Assembly (NCBI GenBank): GCA_024277285.1
Contig: JAJRVM010000274.1
Span: 1-38,549 of the forward strand
Source: Planctomycetota bacterium
Lineage (GTDB): Bacteria; Planctomycetota; Planctomycetia; Pirellulales; Pirellulaceae
DNA: 38,549 nt
Reading direction: 5' to 3'
In this document: positions 31,896 through 38,549 of the stretch, piece by piece
Layout of the letters: each line of letters starts with the position of its first letter
Position numbering within the stretch: position 1 is the stretch's first letter
Made by a program: the position numbers and the translations under genes
Notes under the pieces: model-generated
The model's database searches: none
Told to the model about the DNA's origin: nothing
Seen by the model: the letters and a program-made list of their open reading frames with translations, nothing else

Positions 31896-34277
31896 TTACC
31901 TTCGTCCGGGCCGACGCCCCATGTTGGGTGTGAACTTCGCCCAGAATGGGTGTTGTCGATCGCCTCGCGTGAGCACATCCCACAGCAGAACTTCATTGCT
32001 GGGCGTTGCATCGACACGTTCACGACCGAACGAGATCCGGCGTTCAAAGTCGACGAGGTCAGGTGAGAGCCAGACGGTAACACGTTGCGCCGGTGTCTTG
32101 ATGCGAATGACGTCTTTTTGCGTAATGCTGACCGTGGTTACGGCGTCTTTTGCTCCCTTTTGTGGCCAATTCGAGGGCAGCACGGTGAAGCGATCGGGAA
32201 ACCCTTCGAGTTCCACCCACCAGAAGAATTGATCCCAAGGCCGCATCGAGGTCACTTCAAATTCACGCCGTCCAAACTGACGTCGGTAGCGATTCATCCA
32301 GTCGAACATGCGCAGGACTTCGCCCAAGAAGTGTTCGTGGCCACGGCCCTTGTACTCGACGTACATTGCGTCATATCCCGCTTTTTCCAGGTAGCGGTCC
32401 AGGTCCATCGCATTGTCCGCGATCTTGTTACTGTCAAGCTGGCCAGCCACGAAGTACATGGGCAGCGATTTGCCGTTGCGCCAGTAGCGTGTCACGTATT
32501 TGCCTGCGGTGGCTGCAACGGGCAACAGGCCGGCCCACAAGTCGGGATGTGCCAGTCCAATGTCCCACGCAGCGTCTCCGCCCATCGAGTGGCCACTGAG
32601 GAAGACGCGGTCGGTATCGATGCTGAAGCGACGGCACGCGTCGCGCAAGGCCCCTAACACTGCCGCATGTTCGCGCAGCGAGTAGTCGTACTTGGTCTGA
32701 TTGGGTTTGGCCCATGCCGGTGCGATGATGACGTATCCATGCCGTGTCGCTTGTCCCGTGCGTTGGGGCCGGCGCGGATCACTTGCCCCCGCCCACCAGT
32801 CGATCTGGTTCAAGGGGCCCATGCGGCTTCCGTGCAATGTGACGACGCACGGATAACGCCGTGACGGATCATACTCTGGAGGCAACTGAATGTAGTACTG
32901 AAACTCAGGCTCGTCCCCGATACCCGGAAACGACAATTGCAGCAGGCGAGGGACACCCTCTTGGGGAATCTCGGTTGCGACCGGAGGCTTCATCGTCGCG
33001 ACGATCTTTGCCACATTGGCCGGCGCGCTCCCTTCCAACGCCGACAATCGATCCAATATCGCGCCTCGTTGTACCTCATTGTCACAAAGCAAGTATTCGC
33101 GTACCGCGGCGCGTACCTCGACCAACGACAATGCCTCGGGCAAGTTCTCGATCCCCGCGCCACTGCCCATCAACCAGCCGCTGATGGCCAACGCCAGTTT
33201 CTGGTCGGCTCCCAGCTTCTGGTCGTCCGCCAGCCGAAGGTAGTCGGCTAGACGGCCAATGTTATTGATATTCAATTCCGACAGGATCTCAGTGGCGATC
33301 GCAACGATCTGCTCCTTCGATCGGTGACCGGCCAGTTCTTTGACGTGCTGTTCGATCAACGTGTGTCCGTGCCGCGCGTCGGCAAAGATCTTGTCGTACT
33401 CGCCCAGTAAATCGGCGATCTTCAGCAGCAGTTCGCCCGCCACGCCATCTTCGTCAAAGTTCTTCAGCAAATTGGACGCAAGGTGATATTGCCCAGCGTC
33501 TCGACGCAATTCGATTTCGCGGATCATGTCGGTGACCATCAGTTGGTAGAGTCGCGTGCGCTCCTTGCTCAGATCCTTCATGTCGGGAAAGTCTTTGATG
33601 ATGCGGTCCAATTCCGCTAAGGCATCACCATATCGTTCTGCTTGAATGTACAACTTCACCACGCGCGAGCGATCGTCGGGATTGGTCTGGTCGATCTGTC
33701 GTAACAGGATTTTCGTGAGTATGTCGCGCGGAATGGACGCGGTGTTGAGACGCATGTCCCACACGTAGGCGTTCTTAACGAGCAGTCCTTCCACTTTCGT
33801 GTAGGTCGGTGTGATTTCCGTGATTCCCTGGACCACGTCGATGCGGCCTTGGCGACCGCGCATGCTGAATATGCGGTTTCCAAATTCATCGAACGGCGTT
33901 ACCCGCAGGATGTCCCCGACCGAGCCAATGCGCCGGGCACTGCGCGCAACAGGTTTTGAAATGCGGATCTTCACTTGGCTTGTGCCGTCGTCGGCGGCAA
34001 TGCCGTCGGCACGCACGTTATTGCTCGACACAAAGGTGCGGCGTAGATCATCGTCCACCAGCACAATCTTGCGTACCGCAACATTCCCGCCCCCTTTGAA
34101 GTCCAGCAGTGGATTCTGGTTGAGCGATTGGACGCGTGTCAGAGTCCCCTTAAGCTGCATGCCGTTCTTGAGCGTGATAACCTCTGCCCGAGAGGCTGAC
34201 AGCGGAATCGCGTGTAGAAACCAAATGATCAACAGGCTGGAAATGCCGCGCAGACAAAGCTGTCGAAAACGCTGCAT
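31896..34277 (-). CDS. Secreted esterase/PHB-depolymerase-like alpha/beta hydrolase
   Basis: The 793-residue product has a signal peptide (first 31 residues), then a strand-rich domain (EVITLKNGMQLKGTL), a helical middle part with coiled and TPR-like character (about 200-430), and a C-terminal alpha/beta hydrolase domain. The latter shows RRYPCVVTLHGSRMGPLNQ, the nucleophile elbow GHSMGG (VFLSGHSMGGDAAWDIG), an acid-bearing FVAGQLDS segment and the catalytic His in YKGRGHEHFLGE, so the triad looks complete. This type of esterase (PHB depolymerase or LpqC-like) cuts esters outside the cytoplasm; the substrate is unknown. GAGGAAGGGG about 7 bases upstream of ATG 34277 supports the start. A beta-rich tail of about 100 residues follows the hydrolase. 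Confidence 0.9.
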   Translation of the reverse strand: MQRFRQLCLRGISSLLIIWFLHAIPLSASRAEVITLKNGMQLKGTLTRVQSLNQNPLLDFKGGGNVAVRKIVLVDDDLRRTFVSSNNVRADGIAADDGTSQVKIRISKPVARSARRIGSVGDILRVTPFDEFGNRIFSMRGRQGRIDVVQGITEITPTYTKVEGLLVKNAYVWDMRLNTASIPRDILTKILLRQIDQTNPDDRSRVVKLYIQAERYGDALAELDRIIKDFPDMKDLSKERTRLYQLMVTDMIREIELRRDAGQYHLASNLLKNFDEDGVAGELLLKIADLLGEYDKIFADARHGHTLIEQHVKELAGHRSKEQIVAIATEILSELNINNIGRLADYLRLADDQKLGADQKLALAISGWLMGSGAGIENLPEALSLVEVRAAVREYLLCDNEVQRGAILDRLSALEGSAPANVAKIVATMKPPVATEIPQEGVPRLLQLSFPGIGDEPEFQYYIQLPPEYDPSRRYPCVVTLHGSRMGPLNQIDWWAGASDPRRPQRTGQATRHGYVIIAPAWAKPNQTKYDYSLREHAAVLGALRDACRRFSIDTDRVFLSGHSMGGDAAWDIGLAHPDLWAGLLPVAATAGKYVTRYWRNGKSLPMYFVAGQLDSNKIADNAMDLDRYLEKAGYDAMYVEYKGRGHEHFLGEVLRMFDWMNRYRRQFGRREFEVTSMRPWDQFFWWVELEGFPDRFTVLPSNWPQKGAKDAVTTVSITQKDVIRIKTPAQRVTVWLSPDLVDFERRISFGRERVDATPSNEVLLWDVLTRGDRQHPFWAKFTPNMGRRPGRR

Positions 34278-34590
34278 GGAATACCCCTTCCTCGGTTGGT
34301 TGGTAAATCGCCACTATGGTCAGTGACGCGATACCTCAATTGTGACGGGCGGACTCGATTAGTCAACGAATCCGAAATCGGTCAGTCGGCTTGCCGCTGG
34401 CCGGGCGAGGCGTTACGGATCGTTCCCTATCATGCCAAACTCCGCAGACGCAACGTGTTATTGCTACGCTATTTGCATGGCTCGCGTTCGACTGACCACC
34501 TGACTGGCCGTTCGGCCCGAAACGGACCATTGACAGAAGCACTTCAATTCGCGAAATTGGCGCGGTTGGGCAATTTTTAAGGATTACACC
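34278..34590. other. Divergent intergenic region
   Basis: About 310 bases separate the divergent esterase and small membrane protein genes. It should contain both promoters. I see no repeat, no gene with support, and no pair of promoter boxes I would defend. Confidence 0.4.
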
Positions 34591-34833
34591 ATGCTGCGCC
34601 GTCTCTTACTGGTACTTGTCTTCTCGCAATTCGTTCTGCTCGTCGCTTTCGCCGTCCTGGTGGGGGGGTATGCACTGGCTGCGGCCACGAGCGACGCCAA
34701 CGGTGCCGCCGTACTCTGGTGGATGGCGATGGGGTGCCTTATGTTGATTGCCGCCGATGTGCTGTTGTTGGTCGGTGTGTTGGGCGTATCTGCATTGGTT
34801 TCTACCGAAGGGACTGACGCTCCGCCCCGATAA
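34591..34833 (+). CDS. Small two-helix membrane protein of unknown function
   Basis: The 80-residue product has two strongly hydrophobic segments (about 5-32, LLLVLVFSQFVLLVAFAVLV, and about 41-68) with a short Ser/Asp/Asn loop between them and a hydrophilic tail. No family is recognised. ATG 34591 follows AAGGA at about 34579-34583. It is divergent from the esterase, and the next gene on the strand is 530 bases away, so it is probably transcribed alone. Confidence 0.6.
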   Translation: MLRRLLLVLVFSQFVLLVAFAVLVGGYALAAATSDANGAAVLWWMAMGCLMLIAADVLLLVGVLGVSALVSTEGTDAPPR

Positions 34834-34854
34834 GACTCGGGCGTTCCCCCGGCA

Positions 34855-34983
34855 CTAGCCCGGATTATTCACGAAGGGTCAAGACCGGGGTAGAGAATCT
34901 CGCATTTATCTTCGATATAAGCCTGTTGCTGTCAGGGCGCAGACTGCCCCCTCCCCCCTTGCGGAGTCGGCAGCGGTTAAGAT
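34855..34983 (+). repeat. Family 3 interspersed repeat, copy 1
   Basis: The element starts CTAGCCCGGATTATTCACGA and ends GGCAGCGGTTAAGAT, 129 bases long. A second copy with the same ends and several internal blocks (GAGAATC, GTTGCTG, CAG.GCGCAGA.TGCCCC) lies at 38404-38533. Confidence 0.82.
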
Positions 34984-35011
34984 TTGAGATAAGCGATCAC
35001 GGCCCTTTGGC

Positions 35012-35024
35012 CGTGAACGCTTAC
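35012..35024. repeat. Recurring 13-mer CGTGAACGSTTAC, site 3
   Basis: CGTGAACGCTTAC lies 29 bases after the family 3 repeat, at the left edge of the palindrome-rich segment. Confidence 0.6.
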
Positions 35025-35224
35025 GCCGTCGTTTCATATCGTTTTTTTGTTCGAGTCCCGAAGGGACGTTCCTATACCAGGGCACGGGTGGAGCGGGCGT
35101 GAGCGCAGCGATCGCCGCGCAACCCTGGGGTGTAAGAAACACATCACTGCCAAACCCGGCAGGGGTGGCCCCAAAATAGCTAGGACCGCCCCGTACGGGG
35201 CTTTTGGGTTGCGTGAGAAGGCTA

Positions 35225-35273
35225 CCCTGGGTGCAGCCAATGCTCGCAAACCTCGCATTGGCTGCACCCAGGG
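35225..35273. repeat. Perfect 19-bp hairpin
   Basis: CCCTGGGTGCAGCCAATGC (35225-35243) and its exact reverse complement (35255-35273) are separated by an 11-base loop. Its length and perfection suggest selection or a recent origin in a mobile palindromic element. Confidence 0.88.
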
Positions 35274-35327
35274 CTCGTATAGGGCTGTGCCTTCGGCACG
35301 TAGCGGACCATAACAAAAATCGAAGCT

Positions 35328-35340
35328 CGTGAACGGTTAC
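35328..35340. repeat. Recurring 13-mer CGTGAACGSTTAC, site 4
   Basis: CGTGAACGGTTAC lies 23 bases before the ATG at 35364, at the right edge of the palindrome-rich segment and in the same orientation as site 3. Confidence 0.6.
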
Positions 35341-35363
35341 CTCCAAGATTCCCAAACGGCGTA

Positions 35364-36212
35364 ATGTCATTCCGATTCTATTGCTCGCATTGTCAACAAC
35401 GCTTGAGCGTGTCGTCGCACAAGCGGGGTCTGGATGTCAAGTGCCCGCGTTGCCGGCGCGTGACGCGTGTGCCGGCACAGGCTGAAAGCGATGCGGGCGG
35501 CACATCTGCCGGTCCTGCAACCGAAGTTACTTCCTTCCCTGACATGTCACCTGCGGGCGAGTTGGTTTATGCCGACTGTGCCTCGAGCGAGTCAGGTGAT
35601 CGTAACTCCGGTGCGCAAGACCGTCGAGCAGGTATGCGGCAGTTGGTAACAATTCCGCGTTATGTTCTGTACACGCAAGGATTCTTGCTTGGTGCGGTGG
35701 CGTTGGTGTTTTTTGTTTTCGGCATGGTTGTCGGCAGCCGATCGCGTGGCGAAGGCGGGCCCGCAAGCCCCCAGCGCCCCGTAGCGATTTCGGGAACGGT
35801 TTTCTATCAGGGGCAGGGCGACTCACGATCGCCGGACGTCGGCAGCGTCGTCATGCTGTTGCCGACGACACAGCGGCCGGACGAAAAGGCTCCGGTTGAG
35901 GGCTTGAGGCCGGAAGATCCGATGCCGGAAGAGGACCACCCGGCCGTCGCGATCGTCCGAAGCGTGGGGGGCGACTACGTCCGCGCGGACCGACACGGCC
36001 GTTTTCGTGTCCGTGCGACGGTCCCCGGTCGCTACTATTTGCTGGTCATTTCTAAACATCGACGCCGTGCTGCGGATCGTTCTCCAAGAGCCGATGAGCT
36101 GGCTCGGCTAGGGCGTTTTGTCCTGCCCGCCACGCAGTTGTTAGGCTCGCAGCAGTATCGATGGAAAGAAGTACTGTTACGCGGCGACCAGCGATTGGAC
36201 GTGACGTTTTGA
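35364..36212 (+). CDS. Zinc-ribbon membrane protein with exported beta domain
   Basis: The 282-residue product opens with a zinc ribbon (C7-x2-C10 and C27-x2-C30 in FYCSHCQQ and KCPRC), has a low-complexity linker (about 38-90), a single membrane helix (about 105-125, GFLLGAVALVFFVFGMVVGS) and then a C-terminal beta-rich part (ISGTVFYQGQGDSRSPDVGSVV, GDYVRADRHGRFRVRATVPG) like a carboxypeptidase-regulatory or transthyretin-type fold. This plan places the ribbon in the cytoplasm and the beta domain outside. Function is unknown. ATG 35364 lacks a clear ribosome binding site and follows repeat DNA. It converges with the next gene on the opposite strand. Confidence 0.8.
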   Translation: MSFRFYCSHCQQRLSVSSHKRGLDVKCPRCRRVTRVPAQAESDAGGTSAGPATEVTSFPDMSPAGELVYADCASSESGDRNSGAQDRRAGMRQLVTIPRYVLYTQGFLLGAVALVFFVFGMVVGSRSRGEGGPASPQRPVAISGTVFYQGQGDSRSPDVGSVVMLLPTTQRPDEKAPVEGLRPEDPMPEEDHPAVAIVRSVGGDYVRADRHGRFRVRATVPGRYYLLVISKHRRRAADRSPRADELARLGRFVLPATQLLGSQQYRWKEVLLRGDQRLDVTF

Positions 36213-36237
36213 TGCGTTTGCAGCGTGCTGTTGATGC

Positions 36238-37755
36238 CTATCGCGTCCAGACATAACGGCGTGCGAGGATGGTGGCGTGCATCTGGTGTTGGGTCGTGTC
36301 GATTCGCAACCACGGATTCCCGTCGGCGCCCAATATGCCGCCAGCACAGCTGGCGTCGAAACGCGTTGCATCACGCAAGTAGGCTGACGGGATGGGGCCT
36401 GCAACTTGCCAGGAAACCAGTTTGGTCAATCCTTGCTCGATGGCGTGCCGAAACTTCTTGGCGGCGTCGGAATCATCGGTTTGGAGCGCCAGGCTGTAGG
36501 CCGAAATCACGCCCTCCAGAGCATACGCCGTGTTGCGCCGGCGCTGGGGCATGTGGTGGACATCGATCATCCAATGGGCCATGTTAATGGCGTATTGCGC
36601 ATAGGGTTGCGTGGAATCCCAAGCTGAACCGTAAAGCTCCAGAAAAGCCATCGAACCCCATTGATAAAAACCTTTGGTTGTGGCTGAGTCCTGACGCTGC
36701 TGGACGGCATCCTTCACGTAATCACGGTACATGGCATCGGCCGATCGAAGGCACTGCTGTTGCAAGTCTTTTCGGTCGGCATAGCACGCTGCTTTGACGA
36801 GTGCCAGGAGAATCTCGCCATCAAAGTAGGGCGAGGCTTTGCCCCACCCTTCGCCACTGCGCAGCAAGTACTTACGATGAAAATGCTGGTCCGTGCGTCG
36901 CAGCGAAAGCAGGAATTCCAAATACTGTCCAAGCTGAACACGCAGGGCGGCATGCTGGCCGGCCGGTTCGGCACGGAGGAAGTCGATCAGCGTCAGTGCG
37001 ACCAGTGCCACGACGCCACTGTCTCCGTCTACAGCGCCAGGGTATCTGATAAACCGGCGCTGCTGTGGAGTTACATGCGAGTGTTGTTGGAAGAAGGCGA
37101 GTCCGCGCAATATGCCCTCGCGAGTTGCCTTCGTTGGCTGATCTTGGTGAATCAGCGCTAGCCCCCAAAGCGCTCCCGCTTGCCGCACGAGCCCCTGTTC
37201 TGGAGCCGTTTCACCGGTGATGAAATTGACGTGATAGCGGAACGTGCCACTGGGTAACTGGCTGGCGAGTAAGAATTTCGTGCCCAACGCCAGCGACTGG
37301 TCGAGTAGCGTGCGATTCAACGGCCTTGTCAATGTACTCGAGTCGCCGTCCGTGTTGACACTCGTGTTGACACTCTGGGCGGGGGTCGCTGACGCTGTGC
37401 AAGTGCCGACAATTGCCAGGGTGCCAAGCACAAGCAGGGGGAGCACGAAAAAGAAAGTCGGTTGCCCTGCGGCCTCTCTGGGGCGAAGACGCGACGATAT
37501 TTGCGATGCCGATCGCTTGGAAAGTGTTGGGCGAGAGTGTCGCTCCGTCGCCACCCTTGCGGGCCAGCTTCGTGAGACACAAGTGGGGCCTTGGCGATTG
37601 GGCACCACACGCTGTGATGCGACTGGCGATTTCGCTTGGTTGGTAGTTGTAAACGCCGGGTCGGTGTGGCTTAAGAGCAAACCGGGAGGGCGCGATCGCG
37701 CAAAGGCAAGGAAGGCCGCGCGCACGACGTTGATGGGGGTGCTCGGCGCGCACAT
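36238..37755 (-). CDS. Alpha-toroid-like repeat protein with N-terminal anchor
   Basis: The product of up to 505 residues has a poorly conserved basic leader, a hydrophobic helix (FFFVLPLLVLGTLAIVGTCT) at about residues 99-118 and then a long helical region with repeated motifs (QAGALWGLALIHQ, DGDSGVVALVALTLIDFL, YFDGEILLALVKAA, NTAYALEGVISAYSLAL). Repeated helix pairs of this kind form alpha/alpha toroids, as in terpene cyclase-like or six-hairpin glycosidase-like proteins, but no catalytic motif could be recognised. The start is uncertain: ATG 37755 is the first clean choice after rpsU, and a later start just before the hydrophobic helix would give a normal signal peptide. It lies 52 bases downstream of rpsU on the same strand. 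Confidence 0.7.
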   Translation of the reverse strand: MCAPSTPINVVRAAFLAFARSRPPGLLLSHTDPAFTTTNQAKSPVASQRVVPNRQGPTCVSRSWPARVATERHSRPTLSKRSASQISSRLRPREAAGQPTFFFVLPLLVLGTLAIVGTCTASATPAQSVNTSVNTDGDSSTLTRPLNRTLLDQSLALGTKFLLASQLPSGTFRYHVNFITGETAPEQGLVRQAGALWGLALIHQDQPTKATREGILRGLAFFQQHSHVTPQQRRFIRYPGAVDGDSGVVALVALTLIDFLRAEPAGQHAALRVQLGQYLEFLLSLRRTDQHFHRKYLLRSGEGWGKASPYFDGEILLALVKAACYADRKDLQQQCLRSADAMYRDYVKDAVQQRQDSATTKGFYQWGSMAFLELYGSAWDSTQPYAQYAINMAHWMIDVHHMPQRRRNTAYALEGVISAYSLALQTDDSDAAKKFRHAIEQGLTKLVSWQVAGPIPSAYLRDATRFDASCAGGILGADGNPWLRIDTTQHQMHATILARRYVWTR

Positions 37756-37807
37756 TAAGCGCAGCAATCGAAACACTTGCTGAAACACCCCCGCAGCTAC
37801 AGAAAGC

Positions 37808-38002
37808 TCAGCGGGAAAGCAAACGCAGGCGCTTGGATCGTCTTTCCGCTCGCAGCCGTGCGCGTCGCTTAATTTCACTCGGCTTCTCGTAGTACTCACG
37901 TCGCCGCATTTCTTTCTTGATGCCGCTCCGCTCGACGAGCTTTCGAAAGCGGCGTACCGCCTCTTGAATCGTTTCGCGGTCCCTTACGATCAGTCGGACC
38001 AT
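37808..38002 (-). CDS. rpsU: Ribosomal protein S21
   Basis: S21 is a small basic protein of the 30S subunit that acts near the anti-Shine-Dalgarno region during initiation. The 64-residue product matches in length and pattern: [19 protein letters not shown], then [21 protein letters not shown], and a Lys/Arg-rich tail. AAGGAG lies about 7 bases before the ATG at 38002 on this strand. The toroid-like gene follows 52 bases downstream on the same strand. Confidence 0.96.
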   Translation of the reverse strand: MVRLIVRDRETIQEAVRRFRKLVERSGIKKEMRRREYYEKPSEIKRRARLRAERRSKRLRLLSR

Positions 38003-38549
38003 TGTGTCTCCTTATCTAGGCGCAATCCAGCAACCATATCTTAATCTTACTGCCAGCAACCAACTGTTGATTAACATGCCACAAAGTCTTGTGGGGCAAG
38101 TAGTTTAATATACGTGACCAATCACTGTCTAGGCCGTGTAACGAGTTATACGGGGCGTCAACCCTTCTTTCGAGGCGAGGAGGCGCGCGGGACCATCCCG
38201 CACGGGGCGCCAAGCCAACGCGAAAGTGAGGCGGACCAGGCTGGTCCATTTCTTAAGTCGAGGTTGCTGCCCTTATTGCGCTGTTTTTCTTTCACTGGCT
38301 TCGGCCTGAAGTGCCGGCGCTATGATAGGCTAGGTCGGAGCTCGCCCCAAGGCGGGCGGAGGCCTAGGTGAACCCGCCCACCCCTGCGGCCGAAAAGGCC
38401 GCGCTAGCCCGGATTATTCACGAGGGGTAACGAATTGGGTTGAGAATCGCGAATTCGCCCTCGGTGTGATTCGGTTGCTGCCAGTGCGCAGAGTGCCCCC
38501 TTTCCCCCAAGCGGCGTCGGCAGCGGTTAAGATGTGTGGGAGACGGACA
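38003..38549. other. Repeat-rich intergenic region upstream of rpsU
   Basis: About 550 bases to the window's end with no supported gene. The first 100 should hold the rpsU promoter. A run of hairpins follows: GCGGGA-CCA-TCCCGC (38187-38201), GGACCAG-G-CTGGTCC (38233-38247) and GCGGCC-GAAAA-GGCCGC (38386-38402). The family 3 repeat copy 2 follows directly. Confidence 0.55.
38404..38533 (+). repeat. Family 3 interspersed repeat, copy 2
   Basis: This 130-base copy begins CTAGCCCGGATTATTCACGA and ends GGCAGCGGTTAAGAT, matching copy 1 at 34855-34983 in both ends, length and several internal blocks. It lies in the same orientation about 3.5 kb away. Confidence 0.82.

Larger units (their letters stand above)
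34834..35363. other. Repeat-rich intergenic region
   Basis: This holds a family 3 repeat (34855-34983), two copies of the recurring 13-mer (35012-35024 and 35328-35340), and between the two 13-mers a roughly 300-base segment dense in palindromes. These include GCCCCGTACGGGGC, GTGCC-TTC-GGCAC and a 19-bp perfect hairpin at 35225-35273. Open frames of up to 88 codons overlap on both strands and are not supported as genes. Confidence 0.6.

Noticed and set aside
35034..35313. Overlapping 77- and 88-codon frames in the palindrome-rich segment
   Set aside because: They arise from GC-rich palindromes, lack ribosome binding sites and mirror each other on both strands.

Overview
The window comes from a flagellated planctomycete, most likely of the Pirellulales type. 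This is an inference from the style of the proteins (long low-complexity N-terminal extensions on flagellar proteins, secreted alpha/beta hydrolases, zinc-ribbon plus membrane-helix proteins, a PAPS-type sulfotransferase, a small acidic protein ending in a FSFWMAEEL-type segment) and from intergenic regions rich in palindromic repeats. No rRNA, tRNA, CRISPR array, transposase or phage gene was seen.

Region 1 (1-13832) is a flagellar export and assembly cluster on the + strand: fliL (3' end only), fliN, fliO, fliP, fliQ, fliR, flhB, then an opposite-strand sulfotransferase and about 0.9 kb of non-coding DNA, then flhA, flhF, flhG, a small membrane protein and fliA (sigma-28). FliP/Q/R, FlhB and FlhA form the core of the flagellar type III export gate, FliN is a C-ring component, FlhF/FlhG set flagellar position and number, and FliA drives late flagellar genes. 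The matching anti-sigma factor FlgM lies alone at 25044-25325, so the FliA/FlgM checkpoint is contained in the window.

Region 2 (14369-19772) is a + strand block for phosphate and sugar phosphorylation: a ROK-family kinase, a Ppx/GppA phosphatase with a C-terminal HD-like domain, polyphosphate kinase Ppk1 and a SixA-type phosphohistidine phosphatase. The set suggests polyphosphate turnover.

Region 3 (19802-29590) holds a double zinc-ribbon tail-anchored protein, a large secreted alpha/beta hydrolase split by one in-frame TAG, a small acidic protein, flgM, a Fur-family regulator, purB and an HD-domain (SAMHD1-like) phosphohydrolase. Region 4 (29891-38002) holds a large secreted protein of unknown function, a secreted esterase, two small or medium membrane proteins, an alpha-toroid-like protein and ribosomal protein S21.

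The least explained part is the intergenic DNA. I found three families of interspersed repeats: (1) a 78-bp palindromic-ended element with three close copies, all inside the flagellar cluster and two starting exactly at a stop codon, plus a diverged relative at 23855; (2) a CCCATGGG double-palindrome element at 20645 and 27865 with a fragment before flhB; (3) a roughly 130-bp element at 34855 and 38404. A 13-mer (CGTGAACGSTTAC) also recurs at four intergenic sites. Protein-level oddities are a FlhG without the P-loop lysine, a FlhB with NPTE in place of NPTH, and a FliN with a FliM-like N-terminal motif.
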